From positions 1 through 64,000 of the forward strand of contig NZ_VLKP01000004.1 in assembly GCF_007830115.1 (NCBI RefSeq): a stretch of DNA of 64,000 nt, given 5' to 3'. Both the position numbers and the translations under genes were made by a program. Shown here piece by piece: positions 46,061 to 56,806 of the stretch; position 1 is the stretch's first letter; every line of letters begins with the position of its first letter. The notes under the pieces were generated by a model. It saw only the letters and a list, made by a program, of their open reading frames with translations. It did no database searches and was not told where the DNA came from. The DNA is from Aerolutibacter ruishenii. Its GTDB lineage: Bacteria > Pseudomonadota > Gammaproteobacteria > Xanthomonadales > Xanthomonadaceae.

Positions 46061-46981
46061 CTAGCCCCGAGTCGTGAAATTTTGATGTTGCATTGCGGCG
46101 ACTTTGGTCGCGGCCCCGGCGGGGATGCGGCGCGGATCGAAATGCGTGCGCGCCGCAGCCAGCATCGTTGGCACGTCGGCCGCCGCGGAAAGCGCGTGCG
46201 GCGGTTGGCCGAGTGCGGCCCAGGCCCCGCGCAGTGCGGGCAGGGGATCGGCAGGATCCACCGGATGCGCCGCATCGGACTTGGACAGCTTCCGGCCGTG
46301 GGCATCCAACACCAGCGGCAGGTGGGCATAGCGGGGCCGCGGCAGGCCGAGCGCCTGCTGCAACAGGATCTGCCGCGGCGTGGAATCGAGCAGGTCGGCC
46401 CCGCGGACCACGTCGGTGATGCCCTGTTCGGCGTCGTCCACCACCACGGCCAACTGGTAGGCCCAGCAGTCGTCGGCGCGCCGCAACACGAAGTCGCCTA
46501 CTTCGCGGGCCACATCCTGCCGTTGCGGCCCCTGGATCGCATCGTCGAAGGCGATGACGGCCGTGTCGGGCACGCGCAGCCGCACGGCAGGATCCGCACG
46601 GGGTGCGGTGGCCACGCAGGTCCGGTGGATGCCCCGCGTGGCGCCCAGCGCGGCGCGGCTGCAGTGGCAGACGAAGGCCTGTCCGCTGGCCAGCAACCGG
46701 TCCAGCGCGGCCTGGTACAACGCGCCGCGCTGGCTCTGGAACACCACGGTCCTGTCCGGATGCAGCCCGAACGCCGCCAGGGCCGCCAACTGCCGGCGGG
46801 CGGCCCCCGGCACCTCGCGCGGCGCGTCCACGTCCTCCATGCGCACCAGCCATTCGCCCCCCGCATGCCGCGCCAGCAGCCAGCTGCCAAAGGCAGCCAG
46901 CAGGGAGCCGGCGTGCAGGTCGCCGGTCGGCGACGGGGCGAAGCGCCCTCGATACGGGGTGGCGGGGGCGGGCGTGCTCAC
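46061..46981 (-). CDS. gluQ: Glutamyl-Q tRNA(Asp) synthetase, 306 aa
   Basis: Truncated glutamyl-tRNA synthetase paralog that attaches glutamate to queuosine of tRNA-Asp. It has the HIGH-like [13 protein letters not shown], the KMSKS-like KLSKSDAA and the FVCHCSR stretch that contributes to zinc binding; the anticodon-binding domain is missing, as expected. GTG 46981 ([17 protein letters not shown]) is taken as start. It ends about 40 bases from phbB on the same strand. Confidence 0.93.
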   Translation of the reverse strand: MSTPAPATPYRGRFAPSPTGDLHAGSLLAAFGSWLLARHAGGEWLVRMEDVDAPREVPGAARRQLAALAAFGLHPDRTVVFQSQRGALYQAALDRLLASGQAFVCHCSRAALGATRGIHRTCVATAPRADPAVRLRVPDTAVIAFDDAIQGPQRQDVAREVGDFVLRRADDCWAYQLAVVVDDAEQGITDVVRGADLLDSTPRQILLQQALGLPRPRYAHLPLVLDAHGRKLSKSDAAHPVDPADPLPALRGAWAALGQPPHALSAAADVPTMLAAARTHFDPRRIPAGAATKVAAMQHQNFTTRG

Positions 46982-47024
46982 GCGGGCAGGTGCGGCGACG
47001 GAAGCGGCAAAGCGGGCGGGTTCA

Positions 47025-47053
47025 CTTGAAATCCATGCGAGACTGCCACACTT
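47025..47053 (+). promoter_or_regulatory. Heat-shock (sigma-32-like) promoter of htpX
   Basis: CTTGAAA (47025-47031), 14 bases and CCACACTT (47046-47053), close to the CTTGAAA/CCCCATnT pattern. It lies 40 bases before the htpX start. htpX is a known heat- and envelope-stress gene. Confidence 0.45.
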
Positions 47054-47092
47054 TTGCCATAGCCGCGCATGGTGCGCGACAGGATTGCAAGC

Positions 47093-48001
47093 ATGTTCAA
47101 GCGGATCGTACTTTTCCTCGCCACCAATCTCGCGGTGCTGGCGTTGCTGAGCATCGTCATGTCGGTGCTGCAGAACGTGTTCGGCGTGACGCTGGGCAAC
47201 GATGGCGCGCTGCTGGTGATGGCCACGGTGTTCGGCTTTGGCGGTTCGCTGATCTCGCTGATGATGTCCAAGTGGGTGGCCAAGCGCGGCACGGGCGCGC
47301 ACGTGATCGAGCAGCCGGGCAACGAGGCCGAACAATGGCTGGTCAGCACGGTGCGTCGCCAGGCCGAGGCCGCCGGCATCAAGATGCCGGAAGTGGCCAT
47401 CTATGACGCGCCGGAGATCAATGCATTCGCCACCGGCCCCAGCCGCAACAACTCGCTGGTCGCGGTGTCCACCGGCCTGCTGCGCGCCATGAACCGTGAC
47501 GAGGCAGAGGCGGTGCTGGCCCACGAGGTCAGCCACGTGGCCAACGGCGACATGGTGACCATGGCATTGGTGCAGGGCGTGCTCAACACCTTCGTCATCG
47601 TGCTGGCCCGCGTGGTCGGTCGCGTGGTGGACGGCTACCTCAACGGCAACCGCGGCGAGGGCCCTGGCATTGGCTACTACGTGACCGTGTTCGTGCTGGA
47701 GATGGTGTTTGGCCTGTTCGCCAGCATGATCGCGATGTGGTTCTCGCGTTACCGCGAGTTTCGCGCCGACGCCGGTGGCGCCAACCTGGCCGGTCGCCAG
47801 AAGATGATCGCCGCGCTGGAGCGCCTGTCGCAGACCTACGGGGAAAACACCCTGCCCAAGCAGGTGGCGGCGTTTGGCATCAGTGGGGCCGTCGGCCACG
47901 GCCTGCGCAAACTGCTGATGAGCCACCCCCCGCTGGCCGAGCGCATCGAAGCGCTGCGCAATGCGCCTGTCCAGCCCGTGCGCACCACCGTGGTCAGTTA
48001 A
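47093..48001 (+). CDS. htpX: Membrane protease HtpX, 302 aa
   Basis: M48 zinc protease of the inner membrane that degrades misfolded membrane proteins. Two N-terminal helices ([37 protein letters not shown]), [11 protein letters not shown] with the zinc histidines, two central helices, and [11 protein letters not shown] with the third ligand. The start is MFKRIVLF, with AGGA 6 to 9 bases before it. A strong terminator follows at 48024. Confidence 0.96.
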   Translation: MFKRIVLFLATNLAVLALLSIVMSVLQNVFGVTLGNDGALLVMATVFGFGGSLISLMMSKWVAKRGTGAHVIEQPGNEAEQWLVSTVRRQAEAAGIKMPEVAIYDAPEINAFATGPSRNNSLVAVSTGLLRAMNRDEAEAVLAHEVSHVANGDMVTMALVQGVLNTFVIVLARVVGRVVDGYLNGNRGEGPGIGYYVTVFVLEMVFGLFASMIAMWFSRYREFRADAGGANLAGRQKMIAALERLSQTYGENTLPKQVAAFGISGAVGHGLRKLLMSHPPLAERIEALRNAPVQPVRTTVVS

Positions 48002-48023
48002 GCCCCGGTACCCGCGCGGCATG

Positions 48024-48058
48024 GAAGAAGCCCGCCAAAAGGCGGGCTTCTTCGTTTT
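48024..48058 (+). terminator. Rho-independent terminator behind htpX
   Basis: Perfect 13-bp stem GAAGAAGCCCGCC/GGCGGGCTTCTTC with an AAAA loop, followed by GTTTT. Confidence 0.92.
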
Positions 48059-48137
48059 CGCTGGTTTGGGCGCTCGTCGGGCCGCAGCGGTTTCAGGCCC
48101 GGAGGGTGGCGCGATCGGTGGAGATTGGCGCCCGGCC

Positions 48138-50225
48138 TCAGAACTCGTAGTCCATGCTCGTGCTGGCCGTGGCCAGGAAGTGGCCCTGAGCATAGTCCAC
48201 CCCGGCGCCAAACAGGATGGACATGCTGCCGGCGTCCTGCACGAACTCGGCAATGGTCATCTTGCCCAGTTCGCGCGCCTTTGCGGCCATCTCGCGGACC
48301 CGGGCCTGGTGGTCGGCGTTGCCCGACAGGTCCTCCATGAACGCGCGGTCGAACTTGAGCACGGATGCATCGAAGTGGCTGAGCATCTGGAACGAGTTGA
48401 GGCCGCTGCCAAACTGCTCCAGGCAGACCCGCACGCCCAGCCGCGCCAGCCGCGCCTGGAAGGCCTGGGCGGCCCGCAGGTGGGTGAACACCTTCGACTC
48501 GGGGATCTCGACGATCAGCAGGCGACCGTCAGTGCCGTGCGCGGACAACTGCTCCTCGATGTGCCGGGCCAGCGCGTCGTCCTGCAGCGAGTGCTCGGTC
48601 ACCTTCACCAGCAGGGTGGTCTCGTGGCCGGCTCGTGCGCGCTCACTGATCAGGCTGATGGCATTGCCGACGACCCAGTGGTCGATTTCCCGCATCAGGC
48701 CGTTGTCTTCGGCGATCTGCAGGAAGGTCAGCGGTTGCACGATCTCGCCGTGCTCGCCACGCAAGCGCAGGAAGGCCTGATACATCTCGCGCGGCTCGCC
48801 GTGCAGGCCGATCAATGGCTGGAAATGCATCAGCAGGCCGTTCTTGTCCAGCGCGTCGCGGATGCGCTGGACCCATGCAGCCATCCGTTCCTGTTCGGCG
48901 CGGTCAACCGCTCCCGGATCGAACAGGTCTACCCGGTTGCCGCCCACGCCGATGGCGGACTGCACGCTGGCGGCGGCCTTGCCGAGCACGGCGGTCATGC
49001 TGGCGATGCGCTGGCTGATTTGCACGCCGCCGACGCTGACGGTGATGTTGAGGGAGCCGTCGCCAACCTCCAGCACCGCATCGGCAAAGGCGGCGCGCAG
49101 CTGTTCGGCAAGCGCCACGGTCGCCGCGTGGTCGGCGCCGGGGCGCAGTACGGCAAACTGGTGCTCGCCAAAGCGGGCAGCGACGTCTTCCGGGCCAAGT
49201 GCCCGGTGCAGACGTTCCGCGCAGGCCGCGATCAGGTCGTCCGCGGCACCCAGGCCGATTTCCTGCACCAGCCGTGCGTAGTGATCGGGTTCCACCAGCA
49301 GCAGGCCATGCTGGGTGGCATTTTGCGCGGCGTCAGCGACCGTATCTTCCAGCTTGCGCAGGAAAGTCTGGCGATTGAGCAGGCCGGTGACCTGATCGCG
49401 CTGGCGCAGCTCTTCCAACAGTGTTTCGTCCACCATGCCGGTGTCCTGCCGGCGCAGGATCAGCTGCTGGCAGGGCTCGCCCTCATAGGTGGCGGCGGTG
49501 AACTCCATCACTGCGGGAAATCGGGCCCCGTCCAATGTCTGCGCTTGTATCTCGTGCCGCGGCGGCGGCGGCTCACCCTTGGACAGCGACTTGAGCAGCG
49601 TTTTGAAACCGTCCACGTACTGGGGCGCCACCAGGTCCAGCAGCGACATACCCTCGATGTCCTCGAAGGTGTCGAAGTCGAACATCTCCAGATAGGCCGA
49701 ATTGGCCCGGATGTGCATGCCTTCGTGGATGTACGCGATGGGGTCGCGGGAGGACTCGATCAGCGCGTCGCAGCGACGCTCGGTTTCGCGTACGTGGTTT
49801 TCCAGTCGGCGCAGGGAGCGCCGCGCCTCGAGGTCGGTCCAGCGGGCGCGCACCACGTACTCGATCTGCGCTGGGCGGTCGCGCACGACCACGCCGCAGG
49901 CGCCCAGGTCGGTGGCCTCCTGCAGCCTGGCGTCGTCGATGGTGCCGAACAGCACGATCAGCGGAAGGTCCTTGCCGGTGGCGTCCACCAGCACGCCCAC
50001 GCGCGCCAACGGGATGCCGCGGGCGGCATGGTCGGCGATGATCAGGTCCGGCGTCTGGCCATCGAGCAGCGCCTTCAACTCGTCTTCGTTTTCCGGGCGA
50101 GTGGGGCGCACGGCGATGCCGGCATTGCGCAACCCACTGACAATGGCTTCCGCGGCTTCGACGCTGTCGTCGACGATGAGCAGGCGCAGGGCTTTGTCTT
50201 TGCCTATTTGCATGGCGATGTCCAT
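48138..50225 (-). CDS. fimX: FimX-like degenerate GGDEF/EAL protein, 695 aa
   Basis: Order: receiver-like domain ([14 protein letters not shown], about 13-130), PAS (about 150-265), GGDEF-like (about 285-440) and EAL-like (about 455-690). Both catalytic sites are lost: GGDEF reads GEHQF and EAL reads QAF, and DDFGTG reads EQFGSG. Such proteins bind c-di-GMP as receptors. FimX of Pseudomonas and Xanthomonas uses it to control type IV pilus assembly through PilZ/PilB. The start is uncertain between 50225 and 50213, neither with a clear ribosome-binding site. Confidence 0.85.
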   Translation of the reverse strand: MDIAMQIGKDKALRLLIVDDSVEAAEAIVSGLRNAGIAVRPTRPENEDELKALLDGQTPDLIIADHAARGIPLARVGVLVDATGKDLPLIVLFGTIDDARLQEATDLGACGVVVRDRPAQIEYVVRARWTDLEARRSLRRLENHVRETERRCDALIESSRDPIAYIHEGMHIRANSAYLEMFDFDTFEDIEGMSLLDLVAPQYVDGFKTLLKSLSKGEPPPPRHEIQAQTLDGARFPAVMEFTAATYEGEPCQQLILRRQDTGMVDETLLEELRQRDQVTGLLNRQTFLRKLEDTVADAAQNATQHGLLLVEPDHYARLVQEIGLGAADDLIAACAERLHRALGPEDVAARFGEHQFAVLRPGADHAATVALAEQLRAAFADAVLEVGDGSLNITVSVGGVQISQRIASMTAVLGKAAASVQSAIGVGGNRVDLFDPGAVDRAEQERMAAWVQRIRDALDKNGLLMHFQPLIGLHGEPREMYQAFLRLRGEHGEIVQPLTFLQIAEDNGLMREIDHWVVGNAISLISERARAGHETTLLVKVTEHSLQDDALARHIEEQLSAHGTDGRLLIVEIPESKVFTHLRAAQAFQARLARLGVRVCLEQFGSGLNSFQMLSHFDASVLKFDRAFMEDLSGNADHQARVREMAAKARELGKMTIAEFVQDAGSMSILFGAGVDYAQGHFLATASTSMDYEF

Positions 50226-50319
50226 GGGGTTTTGTTATGCCACGAAGGGCGGCGGGCGTCCATCCGGCATTCCCGGGGCTCCGGGTGCGTCCGCGGATTC
50301 GCGCGGGCGGCTGGCCTGC

Positions 50320-51339
50320 TCAGAGGGGGCGCTTGCCGGGGTCGCCGGCCACTTCGCGCACCAGTCGCGGTACCAGGTAGCCGGACAGTCGCTTGGCCAG
50401 GCCCGCATGCAGTGCGCGCGCCCGGTCGTCGTCGACTTCGAAGTGGGCGGCGCCCTGGACCCGGTCCAACTGGTGCAGGTAGTAGGGCAACACGCCCGCG
50501 GCCATGCCCCGCTCGCTGAGGTCGGCCAGTGCGTCGACTGAATCGTTGACCCCGCGCAGCAGCACCGCCTGGTTCAGCAGGTGCGCGCCAGTGGCGCGCA
50601 GGTGGCCCAGTGCGGCATCAACCTGGCCGTCGAACTCGTTGGCGTGGTTGGCGTGCAGCACCACCGTCACCGGCCAGGGCAGGGCATCCAGCCAGGCCAG
50701 CAAGGCCTCGTCCACGCGTTGGGGCAGCACGACCGGCAACCGGGTGTGGATGCGCAGGCGCCGTACATGTGGCACCGTCGCCAGCGCGTCGGTCAGTTCG
50801 GCCAGCTTGTGGGTGGCCAGCGACCATGGGTCTCCGCCGGACAAGATGACCTCGTGGAGGGAGGCATCGGCGCGGATCAGGTCGATGGCACCCTGCCAAC
50901 CGCCTGCGGCCGCGGTCTCTTCGGCATAGGGGAAGTGGCGGCGGAAGCAATAGCGGCAGTTGATCGCGCAACTGCCGGTGGTGACCAGCAGGGCGCGGCC
51001 GTTGTACTTGCGGATCACCCCGTCGCCGGCCTTGGCGGCGCCGTCGCCCACCGCATCCAGGCTGAAGCCGGGCATCGGTCGCATCTCGGCGTCCAAGGGC
51101 AGGACCTGGCGCAGCAGCGGGTCGCCGGGGTCGCCGTGGCGCATCCGTGCCACGAAGCCGCGCGGTACCCGCAGCGGGAACTGTGCGGCGGCATCGACCG
51201 ACAGGTCGGGCACCTGATCCTCCAACCCCAGCAGCGTCAACAGCTCGCGCGGGTCGCGCACGGCGTCGCGCCACAGCTGTTGCCAACCGGGGGGCGTGAA
51301 AGGGACAGGCTGCATGGGGAGGGGGGCAGCGGGTATCAT
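50320..51339 (-). CDS. epmB: EF-P beta-lysylation enzyme EpmB, 339 aa
   Basis: Radical-SAM lysine 2,3-aminomutase family: the cluster motif [23 protein letters not shown] and C-terminal [18 protein letters not shown]. It makes beta-lysine, which EpmA attaches to EF-P. Its divergent neighbour is efp itself, which fixes the role. ATG 51339 gives the N-terminus used; ATG 51315 is an alternative. epmA is not in the window. Confidence 0.93.
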   Translation of the reverse strand: MIPAAPLPMQPVPFTPPGWQQLWRDAVRDPRELLTLLGLEDQVPDLSVDAAAQFPLRVPRGFVARMRHGDPGDPLLRQVLPLDAEMRPMPGFSLDAVGDGAAKAGDGVIRKYNGRALLVTTGSCAINCRYCFRRHFPYAEETAAAGGWQGAIDLIRADASLHEVILSGGDPWSLATHKLAELTDALATVPHVRRLRIHTRLPVVLPQRVDEALLAWLDALPWPVTVVLHANHANEFDGQVDAALGHLRATGAHLLNQAVLLRGVNDSVDALADLSERGMAAGVLPYYLHQLDRVQGAAHFEVDDDRARALHAGLAKRLSGYLVPRLVREVAGDPGKRPL

Positions 51340-51469
51340 GGCCTACTGTTTTCGCGCCGAATGGGCCCTGGTGGGCGACGGCGCGGACCGACATTCTAGC
51401 CGGCTCCGGCGTTGCGCGCCGTGGCGGCAGCCCATTCCAGACAAAAAAATAGCACCCAGGAGTTGCACC

Positions 51470-52036
51470 ATGGCCAGCCTTGGCATGAACGACGTGAAGA
51501 ACGGTCAGAAGATCCTCGTCAACAATGACCCGTGCGTCATCACCGAGACCGAATACGTCAAGCCGGGCAAGGGCCAGGCCTTCACCCGCGTGAAGTACCG
51601 CAACATCAAGAACGGCCGCGTGCAGGAAATCACCATGAAGGCGACCGACTCGCTGGAAGTGGCGGACGTGGTCGATACCGACATGCAGTACCTCTACGCC
51701 GATGGCGAATACTGGCACTTCATGAACCAGGAGAGCTTCGAGCAGGTGCAGGCCGACAAGGCCGGCATGGGCGGCGCCGAGAAGTGGCTCAAGGGCGAGG
51801 AAGAGTGCGTGGTGACGCTGTGGAACGGCACCCCGATCGCCGTGCAGCCGCCGAACTTCGTGGAGCTCAAGATCACCGAGACCGATCCGGGCGTGAAGGG
51901 TGACACCGCCGGCACCGGCGGCAAGCCGGCCACCCTGGAAACCGGCGCCGTGGTCCGCGTGCCGCTGTTCGTGGGCACGGATGAAGTGATCAAGGTGGAC
52001 ACCCGCTCGGGCGAGTACGTCTCGCGCGTGAAGTAA
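51470..52036 (+). CDS. efp: Elongation factor P, 188 aa
   Basis: Relieves ribosome stalling at proline runs. KOW-like domain I, with the modified K34 in KPGKGQAF, is followed by two OB domains; the end is the standard [11 protein letters not shown]. Lysine at the tip and an epmB neighbour indicate beta-lysylation rather than rhamnosylation. CAGGAG lies 8 bases before the ATG. Confidence 0.97.
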   Translation: MASLGMNDVKNGQKILVNNDPCVITETEYVKPGKGQAFTRVKYRNIKNGRVQEITMKATDSLEVADVVDTDMQYLYADGEYWHFMNQESFEQVQADKAGMGGAEKWLKGEEECVVTLWNGTPIAVQPPNFVELKITETDPGVKGDTAGTGGKPATLETGAVVRVPLFVGTDEVIKVDTRSGEYVSRVK

Positions 52037-52041
52037 TGTCG

Positions 52042-52064
52042 CCGGGGGCGGCGTGCCGCCCCGG
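52042..52064 (+). terminator. GC hairpin behind efp
   Basis: CCGGGGGCGGC-GT-GCCGCCCCGG, 10 pairs with one bulge, 5 bases after the stop. It has no T-run; a second GC-rich inverted repeat follows near 52072-52097. Possible attenuated terminator. Confidence 0.35.
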
Positions 52065-52177
52065 TGAATCCGCGCCGCCGCGACCGGGCGGCGCGATGCT
52101 GCCTGCCGCGTGGCCTGCACCCCGCTGTCATGCGCCCGGTGCAGCCTGCCGGAACACGGCCCTGACAGGAATGCCCG

Positions 52178-53521
52178 ATGACGACCCATGCCGCCCCCGA
52201 AGCCTGTGACCTTCTGATCGAAGCCGGCTGGGTGGTGCCGGTCGTCCCGCACGGGGTGGTGCTGGAAGACCATGCGGTGGTGGTCACCGGTGGCGTGGTG
52301 CAGGCGGTACTGCCGCGCCCGCTGGCCCGCCAGCGCTTTTCCGCCCGCGAGGTCGTGTCCCGCCCGGACGGTGCGCTGATCCCCGGGTTGGTGAATGCCC
52401 ACACCCACAACCCGATGACGCTGCTGCGCGGCGTGGCCGACGACCTGCCGCTGATGCAGTGGCTGCAGGGCCACATCTGGCCGATCGAGGCCGAGGTGAT
52501 CGGGCCGGAGTTCGTGGCCGACGGCGTCAGCCTGGCCATCGCCGAGATGCTGCGCGGTGGCACTACCTGCGCCAATGAGAACTATTTCTTCCCCGACGTG
52601 CAGGCCGCGGTGTACAAGCGCCACGGTTTCCGCGCCGTGGTGGGTCTGCCGGTGATCGACTTCCCCACCGCATGGGCGCGCACCTCGGACGAGTACTTCG
52701 ACAAGGCCGCCGAAGTGCATGACCAGTGGCGCGACGATGCGCTGGTCGCCACCGCCTTCGCCCCGCATGCGCCGTACACGGTGTCGGACGCCAACTTCGA
52801 GCGCATCCGCATGCTGGCGGACCAGTTGGACGTGCCGGTGCATTGCCATGTGCACGAGACCGCGCACGAGACCGAAGAGTCGCAGGAAAAGCACGGCCAG
52901 CGCCCCTTGGCACGGCTGGACCGCCTGGGCCTGGTCAACGACCGCCTGATCGCCGTGCACATGACCCAGCTGACCGATGCCGAGATCGCGCTGTGCGCCG
53001 AGCGCGGCGTCAGCGTGGTGCATTGCCCCGAATCCAACCTCAAGCTCGCCTCGGGTTTCTGTCCGGTGGGCAAGCTGCAGCAGGCCGGCGTCAACTTCGC
53101 CATCGGCACCGACGGCTGTGCCAGCAACAACGACCTCGACATGTTCGGCGAGACGCGCACCGCGGCGCTGCTGGCCAAGGCCGTGGCCAATGACGCCTCC
53201 GCGCTGGATGCGGCCAGCGCGCTGCACGCCGCCACCCTGGGCGGTGCGAAGGCGCTGGGCCTGGACCAGCGCGTGGGCAGCATCGAGGCCGGCAAGCACG
53301 CCGACCTGGCCATGGTCGACCTGGGCCAGCTGGAAACCCAGCCGCTGCACCACGTGATTTCGCAGCTGGTGTACGCCGCGGGCCGCCAGCAGGTCAGCGA
53401 CGTGTGGATTGGCGGCAAGGCCAAGCTGCGCCAGCGCGAGCTGGTCGGCATCGACCTGGCCGAACTCATCGCCAACGCCCGCCAGTGGCGCGCGCGCATC
53501 GCCTCCATCCGGATCTCCTGA
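52178..53521 (+). CDS. TRZ/ATZ-family amidohydrolase (MTA/SAH deaminase-like), 447 aa
   Basis: Metal-dependent deaminase. Ligands in [32 protein letters not shown] and [17 protein letters not shown] match 5'-methylthioadenosine/S-adenosylhomocysteine deaminases. The same neighbour order (hydrolase, ubiG, phosphatase) occurs in Pseudomonas. Its stop overlaps the ubiG start by one base (TGATG), so the two are translationally linked. Confidence 0.88.
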   Translation: MTTHAAPEACDLLIEAGWVVPVVPHGVVLEDHAVVVTGGVVQAVLPRPLARQRFSAREVVSRPDGALIPGLVNAHTHNPMTLLRGVADDLPLMQWLQGHIWPIEAEVIGPEFVADGVSLAIAEMLRGGTTCANENYFFPDVQAAVYKRHGFRAVVGLPVIDFPTAWARTSDEYFDKAAEVHDQWRDDALVATAFAPHAPYTVSDANFERIRMLADQLDVPVHCHVHETAHETEESQEKHGQRPLARLDRLGLVNDRLIAVHMTQLTDAEIALCAERGVSVVHCPESNLKLASGFCPVGKLQQAGVNFAIGTDGCASNNDLDMFGETRTAALLAKAVANDASALDAASALHAATLGGAKALGLDQRVGSIEAGKHADLAMVDLGQLETQPLHHVISQLVYAAGRQQVSDVWIGGKAKLRQRELVGIDLAELIANARQWRARIASIRIS

Positions 53522-54243
53522 TGACCACGCAGACCGAGTCGCACGACACCAATTTCAACCAGGCCGAGCTGGACAAGTTCGGTGCGCTGGCCAACCGCTG
53601 GTGGGACCCCAACGGCCCGCAGAAAGCGCTGCATGCGTTGAATCCGGCGCGTCTGGCGTACGTGGCCGGCCGCATCACGTTGCGTAACGCGGAGGTGCTG
53701 GACGTGGGCTGCGGCGGCGGCCTGCTGAGCGAAGCTCTGGCCCATGAAGGTGCGCACGTCACCGCCCTCGACCTGTCGCCCGAGCTGGTCAAGGTGGCGC
53801 GCCTGCACGGCCTGGAATCAGGGCTGAAGGTGGATTACCGCGTGCAGTCGGTGGAGTCGCTGGCGGTGGAGAAGGCCGGCCACTTCGATGCCATCACCTG
53901 CATGGAGATGCTGGAACACGTGCCCGATCCGGCCGCCATCATCCACGCCTGCGCCACGCTGCTGAAGCCGGGTGCCAAGCTGTTCCTGTCCACGCTCAAC
54001 CGCACGCCGGCCGCATTCGCGCTGGCCATCGTCGGCGCCGAGTACGTCGCGCGGCTGTTGCCCAAGGGCACCCACCAGTACCGCGATTTCATCAAGCCGT
54101 CCGAACTGGCGGCATGGCTGCGCGCCGCCGGCCTGCAACTGGAGGATGTGAGCGGCCTGATGTACGAGCCTTGGCGCAACGCCGCGCGCATCATCAGCCG
54201 CACTGATATCAACTACCTGGCCTGCGCGGCGAAGCCGGCATGA
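53521..54243 (+). CDS. ubiG: Ubiquinone O-methyltransferase, 240 aa
   Basis: SAM-dependent enzyme acting twice in ubiquinone synthesis. It starts with the family stretch [31 protein letters not shown], then the SAM site [28 protein letters not shown], and ends [12 protein letters not shown]. It overlaps the following phosphatase start by 4 bases. Confidence 0.96.
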   Translation: MTTQTESHDTNFNQAELDKFGALANRWWDPNGPQKALHALNPARLAYVAGRITLRNAEVLDVGCGGGLLSEALAHEGAHVTALDLSPELVKVARLHGLESGLKVDYRVQSVESLAVEKAGHFDAITCMEMLEHVPDPAAIIHACATLLKPGAKLFLSTLNRTPAAFALAIVGAEYVARLLPKGTHQYRDFIKPSELAAWLRAAGLQLEDVSGLMYEPWRNAARIISRTDINYLACAAKPA

Positions 54244-54914
54244 ACCACGCGTGTTTCCCCAAGGCGGTGCTGTTCGACCTGGACGGCACGCTGCTGGACA
54301 GTGCCCCGGACATGCTCGCCGCCACCAATGTGATGCTGGCCGCGCGCGGGCGGGCTCCAATGACGCTCGATGCCTTGCGTCCGCATGTATCGAAGGGTGC
54401 GCGCGCGATGATCGGCGCTGCGTTTCCTGATGTTGATGTGGCCGAACGCGAGGGCTGGGTGCCGGAGTTCCTGGAGCACTACGGCAGCGAACTGGGCCGC
54501 CATGGCGCGCCATTCGACGGAATCGAAGCGATGCTGACGACCCTGGAAGCCGCCGGCTGCATCTGGGGCATTGTCACCAACAAGCCCGAGTATCTGGCGG
54601 CGCAATTGGTGCCGCTGCTGGGTTGGGAAGACCGCTGCGCAGTACTCATCGGTGGCGATACGCTGCCGGTGCGCAAGCCCGACCCGTTGCCGTTGCTGGT
54701 CGCGGCCGAGCGAATCGGCATCGCAGCCACGGATTGCGTGTACGTGGGGGATGACGAGCGCGACATCGTCGCGGCCCGCGCGGCGGGCATGCCGTCGGTG
54801 GTGGCGTTGTGGGGCTACCGCTTGCCCGGCGACCAACCCGCCGACTGGCGCGGCGACACGATGGTCGAACAGCCCGACATGCTGTGCGACGCCCAACGAT
54901 GGCCGTCGCCGTGA
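54240..54914 (+). CDS. mupP: HAD phosphatase next to ubiG: MupP-like or phosphoglycolate phosphatase, 224 aa
   Basis: HAD motifs: [14 protein letters not shown] (nucleophile), VTNKPE (motif II), KPDPLPLL (motif III) and [15 protein letters not shown] (motif IV). It is often labelled gph, but in Pseudomonas the gene in this same position after ubiG is MupP, the MurNAc-6-phosphate phosphatase of cell-wall recycling. That assignment rests on position and family, not on a residue I can test. ATGA overlap with ubiG. Confidence 0.75.
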   Translation: MNHACFPKAVLFDLDGTLLDSAPDMLAATNVMLAARGRAPMTLDALRPHVSKGARAMIGAAFPDVDVAEREGWVPEFLEHYGSELGRHGAPFDGIEAMLTTLEAAGCIWGIVTNKPEYLAAQLVPLLGWEDRCAVLIGGDTLPVRKPDPLPLLVAAERIGIAATDCVYVGDDERDIVAARAAGMPSVVALWGYRLPGDQPADWRGDTMVEQPDMLCDAQRWPSP

Positions 54915-55711
54915 CGAACCCGTCGGACAACCCCTCACTGCCGGACAACGCCGCGGCGCCCGACAGCTTCATCGACAAGTGGCTGGCGCGATGGCCCGAA
55001 TGGTCCGTCGCGCAGGTATTCATTCCGCCCCTGCAGCGAGGGATGTGGCTGGCCTGGGCCGCCCTGCAGCAGGAACTGACCGACGCGGCGTGGGGGGGCG
55101 GGGATGCCCGTCCCGGCGAGGCCAAACTGGGCTGGTGGCAGGAGGAACTGGAGGGGTGGAGCAGAGGCGTGCGCCGCCACCCGCTGGGGCAGGTCCTGCA
55201 GGGGCTGCCCGGTGACTGGCTGAGTTTGGCGCGCATGCTGCCAGCCTTGCGCGACGGCCGGGAGCAGCCCACGGATGCCGCGCACGCATGGCGCCAGGTG
55301 GAGACGGTGGCGCAGGCATTCGCCCGGGTCGATGTCATGCTGCAGAACGGTTCGGCCGGGTTGTCGCAGGCCCCTGCCGCCGGTTTCGTGGCCCCCGTCA
55401 GCCTGCAGTTGCTGCACGCGCGGCTGCTGGCGGCAGGCGAGATGGCGGTGCCGTTGCAGGAACTGTCCCGGGCCGGGCAGGGCGATGCGACCCGGACGTG
55501 GGCGCAGCACCTGGCTCAACGTTCAGCGCAGAACGCGCCTGGGGTAGCAGGATCGCTCCGCGACGTCGCGCCAGACGCGCAGGCAGGCCTGCCGCGGTTC
55601 CGTCGGGTGATGGCGGCGCTGGCCCAGCACCGCCTCAGGCAGGGCGATGCCGCCCGGCCACTGCCCGCCTGGCGCGCATTGCTGGTGGCGTGGCGGGCCG
55701 CACGGAACTGA
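54899..55711 (+). CDS. Squalene/phytoene synthase-like protein, degenerate, 270 aa
   Basis: The segment EAKLGWWQEELEGWSRGVRRHPLGQVL and the overall helical layout match the squalene/phytoene synthase superfamily. The two aspartate-rich DxxxD motifs that bind magnesium-diphosphate are not visible, so it is unlikely to be a working prenyl synthase. It overlaps the phosphatase gene by 16 bases and is probably in the ubiG transcript. Function unknown. Confidence 0.72.
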   Translation: MAVAVTNPSDNPSLPDNAAAPDSFIDKWLARWPEWSVAQVFIPPLQRGMWLAWAALQQELTDAAWGGGDARPGEAKLGWWQEELEGWSRGVRRHPLGQVLQGLPGDWLSLARMLPALRDGREQPTDAAHAWRQVETVAQAFARVDVMLQNGSAGLSQAPAAGFVAPVSLQLLHARLLAAGEMAVPLQELSRAGQGDATRTWAQHLAQRSAQNAPGVAGSLRDVAPDAQAGLPRFRRVMAALAQHRLRQGDAARPLPAWRALLVAWRAARN

Positions 55712-55800
55712 TCGTTCCGACCGCGTTCGCGGTACCGTGCTGCCAGGTCGATAGAATGAGTCGCGTTGCGATTCCCCCATCCATCCCCATATCCCTCGCC

Positions 55801-56748
55801 GTGACCACTTCCATCAATCCGCCCCGCATCCTCCCCGACGTTGCGTTCGACGCCGCGGCCGCGGCGCGTCCGCTGGACTGGGTGGGAATGTCGAACATCG
55901 CATTGCCGCTGAATGTCGCCTCGGGCACCGGAGAGACCCTGCAGGTCGCCGCCTCGGCCGACGTGGCGGTGAACCTGGCCAAGGCGGATGCGCGTGGCAT
56001 CCACATGTCGCGCCTGTACCTGGAGCTGCAACACGCCTTCACCGGCGAAGTGCTGACGCCCGCCGGGTTGCGCCGCGTGCTGCAGACGCTGGTGGATACC
56101 CAGGCAGGCTTGTCGAGCGCGGCGCGCCTGGTGCTGCGCTACGAGCACTTGCTGTTGCGCCCGGCACTGGCCAGCGAGCACGCAGGCTGGAAGCGCTACC
56201 CGGTCGAGATCGACGCGCGACTGGAAGACGGGCACCTGCATCTGGGCCTGCGTTTTGCGCTGGAGTATTCCAGCACCTGTCCGGCATCGGCGGCGCTGTC
56301 GCGCCAGATCAATGCCGAACGCTTTGCCGAGGACTTCGCCGACGCACGGCCGATGTCGACCGCCGTGGTCCGCGACTGGCTGGCGTCGCCGCGTGGCCTG
56401 GCGGCCACGCCGCATGCGCAGCGCAGCCGGGCGGATGTCCACGTCGCGCTGCGCCCCGCCTTCGACGAGTTGCCGCTGGGACACCTGATCGACGAGCTTG
56501 AGCGTGGCCTTGCGACCCCGGTGCAGACCGCGGTCAAGCGCGAGGACGAGCAGGCATTCGCCCGCCTCAATGCCGACAACCTGATGTTCTGCGAGGACGC
56601 CGCGCGCCGTGTCGCGGCGGTGCTGTCGGGTGATCCGCGCGTTGAGCGTTTCGACGCCACCGTCTCGCATTTCGAGAGCCTGCACGCGCATGACGCCGTG
56701 GCCACGGTCGCCGGCCACGGTCCCGCTTCGGCGTCACCCGAGGGCTGA
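55801..56748 (+). CDS. folE2: GTP cyclohydrolase FolE2 (type IB), 315 aa
   Basis: Metal-flexible first enzyme of folate synthesis. Seen: LDWVGMSNIALPL, KADARGIHMSRLYLELQ and the metal/catalytic cysteine in SSTCPASAALS. GTG 55801 puts the start about 10 residues before LPDVAF, like homologs. The earlier ATG at 55756 overlaps a TAGAAT hexamer that could be the -10 box, so I reject it as start. It replaces or backs up FolE; FolE2 genes are often zinc-regulated. Confidence 0.92.
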   Translation: MTTSINPPRILPDVAFDAAAAARPLDWVGMSNIALPLNVASGTGETLQVAASADVAVNLAKADARGIHMSRLYLELQHAFTGEVLTPAGLRRVLQTLVDTQAGLSSAARLVLRYEHLLLRPALASEHAGWKRYPVEIDARLEDGHLHLGLRFALEYSSTCPASAALSRQINAERFAEDFADARPMSTAVVRDWLASPRGLAATPHAQRSRADVHVALRPAFDELPLGHLIDELERGLATPVQTAVKREDEQAFARLNADNLMFCEDAARRVAAVLSGDPRVERFDATVSHFESLHAHDAVATVAGHGPASASPEG

Positions 56749-56806
56749 ATCACGCTGCAATCCGCCATGCCGGCCGGTCGCAGGGCGCCGACGCGGGTGC
56801 CGCCCG

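Noticed and set aside
54899-55711. Carotenoid or hopanoid biosynthesis gene
   Set aside because: Aspartate-rich motifs are not visible and no other terpenoid genes flank it.
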